From a bacterium (lineage in GTDB: Bacteria; Desulfobacterota; Binatia; HRBIN30; CADEER01), in assembly GCA_030430165.1 (NCBI GenBank), contig JAUIGL010000019.1, positions 17,201 through 81,200 of the forward strand: 64,000 nt of DNA, in the 5' to 3' direction. Positions 10,501-16,944 of this stretch are shown here, piece after piece; the stretch's first letter is position 1, and each line of letters opens with the position of its first letter. The notes below the pieces were generated by a model. It had not been told where the DNA came from. It ran no database searches and was given only the letters and a program-made list of their open reading frames with translations. A program made the position numbers and the translations under genes.

Positions 10501-10815
10501 CTGCTCGATCGAGCCGAAGAGCTCCTCCATGGTGTCGAGGTCGGTCGCAAGCTCGGTGGTGTCGACCGACTCACTGCGTGCCCAGGAGGAGATGTTGCGC
10601 AAAGTGTTGCTGCCTCGATCCAGCTCGGAGACGCCGCAACATGCGGCTCCCGAGAAGTCGGCGACCAACTCGAGCACGCGCTCGATCCCCGATTCGATCT
10701 CGTGCGCAGGCAGGGAGACGAATTCGGTGGCGAGACGCAGCAGCGCCGACTCCAGCGCTTCTCGCTGGCGAGCGTCGATCGGAGGCGTCTGCAGCTTGCG
10801 TGCTGGTATGGTCAC
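7567..10815 (-). CDS. Multi-GAF/PAS sensor histidine kinase (FixL/NtrB-like kinase core)
   Basis: Soluble sensor kinase of 1082 aa with no obvious membrane segments. Order seen: GAF (about 20-175), PAS with PAC (about 195-310), then three further GAF-like segments (about 325-480, 490-665 and 675-835), HisKA and HATPase_c. The phosphoacceptor is His866 in ATGIAHELNQPLTAI, the NtrB/FixL-type H box. The N box is INLVQNAIDSL, G1 is DNGPGV and G2 is GGMGLGLSIS. Three GAF segments open with a similar LxxLxxxFxxLPxxEIxxGI pattern, suggesting internal duplication. It converges with the FixJ-type regulator, their stops 20 bp apart, so they probably form a pair. Signals sensed are unknown. Confidence 0.9.
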   Translation of the reverse strand: MTIPARKLQTPPIDARQREALESALLRLATEFVSLPAHEIESGIERVLELVADFSGAACCGVSELDRGSNTLRNISSWARSESVDTTELATDLDTMEELFGSIEQPTLIGDVTKDPRIPEGFAAAVAAVGIRSLAWYPTESTAQRIVAIGITSDQPTDWQDEHVSLLRAAGRLIASLRERSVTENALEQTSLFLNQLSRTIDHHFFVWASDPPRVLYSNDAAAKLTGFPQEELYTNPTLVLEQIVPEDRESFLNLFKNELTDRELIYRFRHGDGSTRWMRTKIFPDETRGSGELRLAGLTEDVTERMRLLDARTRFSEFDKLLADVSDRLVATPLGEMDSAIHYALGRVGHFSVADRAYVYVFDRESENAEQVAMYLADKPSAVDDGLRDLPMSALPYFAAEILDGRTVVVPTVDQLPERAVEERRFLRDHGTRSCVMIPLAGADQVAGTMTLETLDHDRTWSSHELAMLRVFAEQIAAAVNRRQSEHELKRRINFERLLTSLVSNFMNLPADEIDAGIGNALETIARFVGCNRCGIALLAEDQKTAKLLRGWWEKGSAPIVPDYYTTDTTPGSLFGDWIRSDEPYLILDPTRLAALRPDATQAIRRGEVSTVASFALVADGKRIGWFGAGARPPRVSWKEAELRSLSVAADALTNMVARQRAEQEHERHNRLEDTLSRIAVDFIKRPLSEIRTGIEEIVESFAGFAGCERAAIILLDQVTMTASTYCEWVDRGEPAPVENFPFDSAPGFYDQLIHSTGPWIMHTDRFPETDRDAAVVLEAIGIRTLLNCPIADNGRVFGYASIGYSEPHHVPIAGTDQILSVAAGIVANALARQKLEDEGVRQREALAKSFRLGSLGQLATGIAHELNQPLTAIANYSRACARWLDAPEIDREAFSEILERVANEAIRAGDIIHNLRSHVKGGAHKRGSASVEAILDHASSLLAGTARDHNVLIHIQHGKDLPEVEVEPTEIEQVIINLVQNAIDSLVESDVVRREVTIRSTRKRGFVQIDVADNGPGVPQAERGRLFDQFHTTKKGGMGLGLSISRHLVDSNGGTLEALPDIGSGATFRVTLPIARKRHK

Positions 10816-10967
10816 GGCCGTTTCCCGCGTCGGCTGGAATGGGATGCCGAGCCTCCGACGGCTATCACGATGGCCCTCTGGCGGCCATACGAGCTTCCCG
10901 AAGCCCGTCCGCGGCTTCGCACCGTCTCTGGAAGAGCGGCTGCGGACCGGATACTGATGCTGGTCCC

Positions 10968-12983
10968 ATGCCAGGCGACCGATTCTACATTACCACCGCG
11001 ATCGATTACCCCAACAGCGTGCCCCACATGGGCCATGCCTACGAGAAGGTCGTGGCCGATTTCTACGCCCGGGCGGCCCGGGCGCGCGGCCGGCGCACTC
11101 ATTTCTTGATCGGCCTCGACGAGCACGGCCAGAAGATCCAGGAAGCCGCCGACAAGGCCGGGGTCTCGGCGCAGGCCTTCGTCGATGAGAAGGCAGGCAT
11201 CTTCGAGCACCTCTACCAGCTGCTCGAGGTTTCCAACGACGACTTCATCCGCACCTCGGAGGAGCGGCACCACTCCTTCGCCCGCGATCTGTACTCCAAG
11301 GTGCGCGACCGGGGCGACATCTACAAAGGGTTCTACGAGGGAGACTACTGCATCTCCTGTGAGAAGTTCCTGACCCCGACCGAGCTGGTCGACGGCAAGT
11401 GCCCGATTCACGACCGGCCGACCACGGTCATTCGCGAGGAGTCCTACTTCTTCCGCCTGAGCAAGTACCGCGACCAGATTCGCCAACACATCGAGGCGAA
11501 TCCCGACTTCATCTTCCCCGACGAGCGCCGCAACGAAATCCTGTCGCGCCTCGACGGCGAGGTGCGCGACCTGTCGATCTCGCGCTCGACCTTCGATTGG
11601 GGGATCCCGCTGCCGGACGATCCCGAGCACGTCCTCTATGTGTGGTTCGACGCGCTGTCGAACTACTATTCGGCGCTGCTGCAGCCGAACGACATCTCAG
11701 CCGACTTCTGGCCCTGTGATTGCCACGTCATCGGCAAGGACATCCTCTGGTTCCACACCGTGATCTGGCCCGGGATGCTGCTGTCGGCGGGCTACGAGTT
11801 GCCGCGCCAGGTCTACGTGCACGGGTTCATCCTCGACAAGGACGGCCGCAAGATGGCCAAGCATCTCGGCAACGTCGTCGATCCGCTGGAGGTGGTGCGC
11901 GAATACTCGGTCGACGTGCTGCGCTACTACTTCCTGCGCTCCTTCTCGAGTGGCAAGGACGGCAAGTTTTCGATGGCCGACCTCGAGGAAAGATACCACT
12001 CTGAGCTCGGCAACGACCTCGGCAACCTGGTCATGCGGGTAGCCAAGTTGGTCCAGACCAAGCTCGGCGGCGCGGTCGAGGTCGGCGGCGACAATGCCGA
12101 GCTCGCCGATCGGCTGCCGCCGCGCCAGACGGTCGAAAGATTCTTTCGCGCCGCCGATGCGCGCGAGCACAACCGGGCGCTGGAAGAGCTGTGGGAGTAC
12201 GTGCGCGCCGCCAATGTCTACATGAACGACCGCGCCCCGTGGCGGATCAACGACCCGGCAGAGCTCGCTGCGGTGCTCGGTGCGGGGGTCGGTGCTCTGC
12301 GCGTGATCGCGCATCTGCTCGAGCCGGCAATGCCCGAGACCGCGCGCCGCGTCGCCGACACCCTGGGCTTTGCTCTCGGTCCGATCGACGACCTCGACGG
12401 GCCGGCGATCCCCTGTCAGGTGAAGGTGGCCGAGCCGATGTTTCCGCGCCGAGAGAGCGAGAAGAAGGAGCGCGGCGGCAAGGGCGGGGGTAAGTCGTCG
12501 GGCGACGTCGATCCGTTCGCCAAGCTCGAGATTCGCGTCGGCCGCATCGAGTCCGCCGGCGACCACCCCGACGCCGACCAGCTCTTCGTGCTCGCCGTCG
12601 ATCTGGGGGAGGGCGAGAATCGGTCGATTTGCGCCGGCTTACGCGAGCACCTGAAGGCGGAAGACCTGATCGGGCGCAAGGTCATGGTGCTCGCCAATCT
12701 CAAACCGGCGGTGCTGCGCGGAGTGCCGAGTGCCGGAATGGTTCTGGCCAGCGATCGCAGCGATGGCGCGGTGATTCCGGTCGACCCGGGTAACGCCGAG
12801 GTCGGCGAGCTGATCACAGTCGAGGGAATCGAGCCGGCACCGAAGAAGAAGCTGTCGAAAAGCAACTTCGAGAAGGCACCGCTGCTCGTCGCCAACGGAG
12901 TCGTGACCTATCGCGACCAGCCGCTGCGCAGCAGCGCCGGCGAAATCCGCTGCGACGCCGAGGACGGCGCGACAGTCCGATAG
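10968..12983 (+). CDS. metG: Methionyl-tRNA synthetase
   Basis: Methionine-tRNA ligase, 671 aa, charging tRNA-Met with methionine. The HIGH motif appears as PHMGH near residue 20 and the zinc knuckle region as CISC...CPIH, the arrangement seen in Thermus-type MetRS. The second signature, normally KMSKS, reads KMAKH at residues 295-299. The anticodon-binding helical domain follows, then a Lys/Gly-rich hinge near 490-505 and a C-terminal tRNA-binding OB fold (FAKLEIRVGRIES...HPDADQLF), ending with a Lys-rich tail. The ATG at 10968 is chosen because it starts one strand before the Rossmann fold; the frame is open upstream. It is divergent from the kinase gene. Confidence 0.95.
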   Translation: MPGDRFYITTAIDYPNSVPHMGHAYEKVVADFYARAARARGRRTHFLIGLDEHGQKIQEAADKAGVSAQAFVDEKAGIFEHLYQLLEVSNDDFIRTSEERHHSFARDLYSKVRDRGDIYKGFYEGDYCISCEKFLTPTELVDGKCPIHDRPTTVIREESYFFRLSKYRDQIRQHIEANPDFIFPDERRNEILSRLDGEVRDLSISRSTFDWGIPLPDDPEHVLYVWFDALSNYYSALLQPNDISADFWPCDCHVIGKDILWFHTVIWPGMLLSAGYELPRQVYVHGFILDKDGRKMAKHLGNVVDPLEVVREYSVDVLRYYFLRSFSSGKDGKFSMADLEERYHSELGNDLGNLVMRVAKLVQTKLGGAVEVGGDNAELADRLPPRQTVERFFRAADAREHNRALEELWEYVRAANVYMNDRAPWRINDPAELAAVLGAGVGALRVIAHLLEPAMPETARRVADTLGFALGPIDDLDGPAIPCQVKVAEPMFPRRESEKKERGGKGGGKSSGDVDPFAKLEIRVGRIESAGDHPDADQLFVLAVDLGEGENRSICAGLREHLKAEDLIGRKVMVLANLKPAVLRGVPSAGMVLASDRSDGAVIPVDPGNAEVGELITVEGIEPAPKKKLSKSNFEKAPLLVANGVVTYRDQPLRSSAGEIRCDAEDGATVR

Positions 12984-12991
12984 CGCGCCTC

Positions 12992-13250
12992 GCGCGCCTC
13001 CGGCGCGCAGGTCCCAAGCGTCGCTACGCGACGCGTCCCAAGCTCGCCTATGGCGAGCGTCCCAATGCCGCGCTGCGCGCGGCGTCCCAAGCGCCCTCTG
13101 GGCGCGCCGATGAGGGCCGTCCTAATTTTGGACGCGCGCTATGGCGCGCTTGGGACGACGGGAGCGAAGCGACTGTCTTGGGACGCGCTAGCGAAGCGAG
13201 GCGCTTTGGGACGGCGCGCAGCGCCTTGGGACCGCGCGCCGCAGGCGCGC
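12992..13250. repeat. Symmetric array of mini-hairpins separated by GTCCCAA spacers
   Basis: This stretch between the convergent metG and DUF6174 genes is built from short perfect stem-loops with mostly three-base loops, joined by a conserved heptamer. Stems lie at 12992-13008, 13018-13034, 13042-13058, 13067-13083, 13091-13105, 13134-13149, 13213-13225 and 13234-13250. The stem sequences differ from unit to unit but each is self-complementary. The heptamer is GTCCCAA on the plus strand at 13011, 13035, 13059 and 13084. It is inverted (TTGGGAC) at 13150, 13178, 13206 and 13226. The centre, 13118-13134, is itself an inverted pair, CGTCC-N7-GGACG. Two units in the right half (13157-13204) have degenerate stems. 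The array touches the stop of the downstream minus-strand gene and may act as a bidirectional terminator. Confidence 0.9.
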
Positions 13251-13251
13251 T

Positions 13252-14331
13252 TCAGGGTGGGATGATTTCGCAGCGGCCGGGGGCGAGGTGACAGGAGCCG
13301 TTGACGCAGAAGGCGGTGCCGCAGTCGGCGTCGTTGGTGCAGCTGCGCCGGTTGCACGCGCCGGTGCGGCTGTCCGGGGGCAGCAGGCAGTCGAAACCGG
13401 CCGGGCAGGCGGTCTCGTCGCCGCAGCGGTCGGCCGCGCAACGGTGGTCGGTGTCGCAGTGCGTTCCGACCGGACAGGCTTCGTCGCCGAGACAGCCGGG
13501 TTGGCAGACCTTGACCGCGGGGTCGCAGGCGCAGCTGCGAGGGTCGAGTCCGATCGGTGCGCAGATGTCGATCGCTGCGGAGCAATCGCTGTCGCCGTCG
13601 CAGTCCGACTGGGCGTCGAAGCAGACGCCGCAGCCGACGAACCCGCCCGGCTCGATACAGGCGCCGTCGAAGGGGTCGCAGTCGGCAGAGCTGGAGCAGG
13701 TCGCCTGGGAGAGATCGCGCAGCTCGCCGAGGCGCAGCGAGAGCTCGTCGTCGGCGAGCAGACGCTGGTAGTCGACGTAGAAGTTGTCGGGCAGTCCGGT
13801 CTCGGCCGAGAATGCCACGTCCAGTTGCTCCGCGATCGGGATCGCGTTGGCGATGATGTCGAAGACCTCTTCGACCTGGTGCAGGTGGTCGGTGTACTCG
13901 GGGTGAATGATGGCCCCCGCCGCGTCGCGATAGGCGACGATTTCGCCGTCGAGCACTTCGATGCGAACGTCGTGCGGCGGCGGACAGAAACAGCCTACCT
14001 GATAGCGATATTCGTAGTGGGTCAGGCCGAGCGACTGCCAGCGGGCGCGCGCCGCGGCGAGCTCGCCGGACTCGTCATCGCGGTGCGGGCAACCGCGCAG
14101 CGCCGAGTCGACGCCGGCAATCAGCTCGTTGATGGCGACGTCGCCGTCGCCGTCGCCGTCTGCTTGCAGGCAGCGGCCCGAATCCTCGCGCTCGAGGCTG
14201 ATGCCGACGCTCATCGTCAGCTCGTTGATCGCGACCCGCTGGTCGTAGTCGCAATCACAAGGGCAGGGCTGGGCGCTCGCCGGAATCGCGACCGCCAGGG
14301 CGCTTGCCAACCACACGATCCAGGATTTCAT
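13252..14331 (-). CDS. Secreted DUF6174 protein with dockerin-like EF-hand module and Cys-rich tail
   Basis: Exported protein of 359 aa. A Sec signal peptide (MKSWIVWLASALAVAIPASA) decides the start at 14331. Next comes a dockerin-like Ca-binding pair (CPCDCDYDQRVAINELTMSV and DGDGDGDVAINELIAGVD), then a region about residues 85-215 resembling DUF6174 (YEYRYQVGCFCPPPHDVRI, a hydrophobic VEEVFDII and DDELSLRL). The C-terminal third is rich in Cys with CxxxxxCDxxxxC repeats, as in Cys-rich stalk or EGF-like secreted modules of myxobacteria-like organisms. Probably disulfide-bonded and extracytoplasmic. No enzymatic residues recognised; function unknown. Stop codon adjoins the hairpin array. Confidence 0.8.
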   Translation of the reverse strand: MKSWIVWLASALAVAIPASAQPCPCDCDYDQRVAINELTMSVGISLEREDSGRCLQADGDGDGDVAINELIAGVDSALRGCPHRDDESGELAAARARWQSLGLTHYEYRYQVGCFCPPPHDVRIEVLDGEIVAYRDAAGAIIHPEYTDHLHQVEEVFDIIANAIPIAEQLDVAFSAETGLPDNFYVDYQRLLADDELSLRLGELRDLSQATCSSSADCDPFDGACIEPGGFVGCGVCFDAQSDCDGDSDCSAAIDICAPIGLDPRSCACDPAVKVCQPGCLGDEACPVGTHCDTDHRCAADRCGDETACPAGFDCLLPPDSRTGACNRRSCTNDADCGTAFCVNGSCHLAPGRCEIIPP

Positions 14332-14489
14332 GCGCCACAGATTGGCACCCTTCGGCGGACAAAACAAGAGTTGTTTGGTCCGTCGGGGGCATCGTCTCGT
14401 CGGCCTTTGACCCTGGGCAGTTGTGCCCGCGGTTGCTATGTCTTTCGAGACTGCGGCAGGGCCGCGCGCGGCAGGCCAGGAGGGGACCG

Positions 14490-16067
14490 ATGAAACTGAA
14501 CAGGCGGGAGATGCTGCGGCTGGCAGCGGGTGCGGGGATGCTGCCGATGTCGGCGTGGGTGACCGCCTGCGGCGACGACGAGCAAACGGTGGTGGCGCCG
14601 GCCGATCTGTTTCGCCACGGGGTCGCCAGCGGCGACCCGCTGAGCGACGCAGTGGTGCTGTGGACGCGAGTATCGCCGCGTTCGGACGGACCGATTCGCG
14701 TCGATTGGGAGATCGCCGAGGACCCGGAATTCTCGCGCGTGGTCGGCGGCGGCGGTATCATGACCGACGCCTCGCTCGACTACACGGTGAAAGTCGATGC
14801 GCGCGGGCTCGAGCCGGCGACGACGTACTACTATCGCTTTCTCTCGCTGTTTCGCGAGTCGCCGATCGGGCGCACGCGCACCGCGCCAGAGGGCCCGGCC
14901 GATCGCCTGCGCATCGCCGTGATGTCCTGCTCGAAGTACTCGCGCGGCCTCTTTCTCGGCTATCGAGACGTCGCCCGGCGCGCCGATCTCGACGTCGTTC
15001 TCCATCTCGGCGACTACATCTACGAGGGCGGCGAGACCAGGGAGCTCCGGCCGCACGACCCGCCGCGCGAGGTGGTATCGCTGCAGGACTACCGGACCCG
15101 CTACGCGCAGTACCGCAGCGATCCGCATTTGCAGGAGGCGCACCGGCAGCATCCCTTCGTCAGCGTGTGGGACGACCACGAGAGCACCAACAACTCCTAT
15201 CGCGACGGCGCCTCCAATCACGATCCGTCCGAAGGCGACTGGTTCGAGCGCAAGGCGACGGCGCAGCGGGTCTACTCGGAATGGATGCCGATTCGGGTGG
15301 AGTCGCCGGACCGCATCTTCCGCCACCTGCCGTACGGAGACCTGGCCGACCTGATCATGCTCGACACGCGCTTGTGGGGCCGGGACGAGCAAGTCGAGCC
15401 GTCCGACGTCGAGGCGATCATGGACCCGCAGCGGACGATCCTCGGCTTCGATCAGGAAGAGTGGCTCGCCGAGAAGCTGCTTCAGTCGCGCGCTCGTTGG
15501 AAGATCGTCGGCCAGCAGGTGATCTTCTCGCAGTGGAAGATCTCCGCCGCGCCGAACTCGGAGGGCGGCGGTGCGGTCGGCAACACCGACGGCTGGGATG
15601 GCTACGACGCGAGCCGGCGCCGGGTCTTCGAGGTCCTGCGCGGCGGCGGTGTCGAGGACGTGGTCTTTCTGACCGGCGACGTCCACAGCTCGTGGGCGAT
15701 GGAGTTTACCGAGGACCCCAACAACCCGGCGACCTACGACCCGGAGACGGGGAGCGGCTCGCTCGGCGTCGAGTTCGTCACCCCGGGGGTGACCAATACC
15801 TTTTTCAGCGGCGTGCCGCCGGAGATCTTTCTCAACCCGAACCCGCACATCAAGTACGGCGAGACGACGCAGCGCGGCTACGTCGTTCTCGACCTCAGTC
15901 CGCAGCGCGTCCAGGCGGCGTGGTTCCACTACGACCGGCTCGACGACGAGGCGGTCGAGCAGACCTTCGCGGTCGCCTTCGCCGCCGAGAGTGGCACCGG
16001 CCACCTGGTAGAAGAAGCCGAGCCTGAGCCGCCTCCCGGCGACGTTGCCGATCTCGCGCCTGCCTGA
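14490..16067 (+). CDS. phoD: PhoD-family alkaline phosphatase/phosphodiesterase, Tat-exported lipoprotein
   Basis: Metallophosphatase of 525 aa related to PhoD, which releases phosphate from phosphoesters outside the cytoplasm using metal ions. The N-terminus has a twin-arginine stretch (NRREMLRL), a hydrophobic segment and a lipobox-like WVTAC, so it looks like a Tat-exported lipoprotein. The PhoD_N domain contains FRHGVASGDPLSDAVVLWTR. The catalytic core shows SCSKYSRG, HLGDYIYE, WDDHESTNN and FLTGDVHSSW, which supply the metal ligands in this family. Start ATG at 14490 follows GGAGGGG. The tail is acidic and proline-rich. A role in phosphate acquisition is likely; polyphosphate kinase lies elsewhere in the window. 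Confidence 0.93.
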   Translation: MKLNRREMLRLAAGAGMLPMSAWVTACGDDEQTVVAPADLFRHGVASGDPLSDAVVLWTRVSPRSDGPIRVDWEIAEDPEFSRVVGGGGIMTDASLDYTVKVDARGLEPATTYYYRFLSLFRESPIGRTRTAPEGPADRLRIAVMSCSKYSRGLFLGYRDVARRADLDVVLHLGDYIYEGGETRELRPHDPPREVVSLQDYRTRYAQYRSDPHLQEAHRQHPFVSVWDDHESTNNSYRDGASNHDPSEGDWFERKATAQRVYSEWMPIRVESPDRIFRHLPYGDLADLIMLDTRLWGRDEQVEPSDVEAIMDPQRTILGFDQEEWLAEKLLQSRARWKIVGQQVIFSQWKISAAPNSEGGGAVGNTDGWDGYDASRRRVFEVLRGGGVEDVVFLTGDVHSSWAMEFTEDPNNPATYDPETGSGSLGVEFVTPGVTNTFFSGVPPEIFLNPNPHIKYGETTQRGYVVLDLSPQRVQAAWFHYDRLDDEAVEQTFAVAFAAESGTGHLVEEAEPEPPPGDVADLAPA

Positions 16068-16076
16068 TCGGGCGGA

Positions 16077-16862
16077 TCAGTCGAGGATGCGATTGTCGAC
16101 GTCGACGCCGACCGGGCAGTGGTCGGACCCGGTCACGTTCGGCCAGATGTGGGCGCGGCGGACGTACGCCATCGCTTCCGGGCACGCCAGGACGTAGTCG
16201 ATGCGCCAGCCGACGTTGCGCTGGCGCGCCCCGAGTCGTTGGCTCCACCAGGTGTAGTGTCCGCCTTCGCGATGGAAGTGGCGAAAGGTGTCGACCCATC
16301 CGGCGTCGATCCAGCGCTGGAGCTCGGCGCGCTCCTCCGGCAGGAAGCCGCTGTTCTGGGTGTTCTGACGCGGTCGGGCGAGATCGATCTCGCAATGCGC
16401 GGTGTTGAAGTCGCCCATCACCAGGACCCGATGGCCGCTTTCGCGCAGCCCGGCGAGCTCGCGCAAGACGCGCCGGTAGAAGTCGAGCTTGTAGGGCACC
16501 CGGCTGTTGTCGCGTTGCGTGCCGCTGCCTTTCGGGAAGTAGCCGTTGGCGACGACGAGACGGCCGAAGCGGGCGATCAACAGCCGCCCCTCGCGGTCGA
16601 AGCGCTCTTCTCCGAGCGACGTGGTTACCTCGTTCGGGCGGCGCCGGCTCAGCAGGCCGACGCCGGAGTAGCCGGCACGCTCGGCCGGTTGGTAATACTG
16701 GTACCAGCGGGGCAGCTGACGGATCGCGTCGGGAAGCTGTTCGGGCCGCGCGCGCACTTCCTGCAGGGCGACCACCTGGGCGCGCGCGCCGCCGAGCCAG
16801 TCGGTGAATCCCTTGCGCGCGCATGCGCGCAAGCCGTTGACGTTCCAGGATACGATTCGCAT
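16077..16862 (-). CDS. xth: Exodeoxyribonuclease III / AP endonuclease
   Basis: Mg-dependent AP endonuclease and 3'-5' exonuclease of the ExoIII family, 261 aa, for base excision repair. Start set at 16862 because the protein then begins MRIVSWNVNGLRA, the universal first strand; an upstream in-frame start at 16883 adds only seven residues. Catalytic-site motifs are LQEVR (metal-binding Glu), GDFNTAH (Asp/Asn), IDYVLAC and the terminal SDHCPVG with the catalytic Asp-His. It converges with phoD (9 bp apart) and is divergent from recC. Confidence 0.94.
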   Translation of the reverse strand: MRIVSWNVNGLRACARKGFTDWLGGARAQVVALQEVRARPEQLPDAIRQLPRWYQYYQPAERAGYSGVGLLSRRRPNEVTTSLGEERFDREGRLLIARFGRLVVANGYFPKGSGTQRDNSRVPYKLDFYRRVLRELAGLRESGHRVLVMGDFNTAHCEIDLARPRQNTQNSGFLPEERAELQRWIDAGWVDTFRHFHREGGHYTWWSQRLGARQRNVGWRIDYVLACPEAMAYVRRAHIWPNVTGSDHCPVGVDVDNRILD

Positions 16863-16944
16863 GGCGATTGCCGGGCCCGGCACGACGGTTGTAGTCTGCG
16901 ACGCTCGTGACTTCCATCGACCCCTGCGCCCGGGCGCGTACCAG

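Noticed and set aside
13011..13232. CRISPR array
   Set aside because: The repeated unit is only 7-8 bp, it flips orientation in the middle, and the intervening pieces are hairpins of about 17 bp; no cas genes are near.
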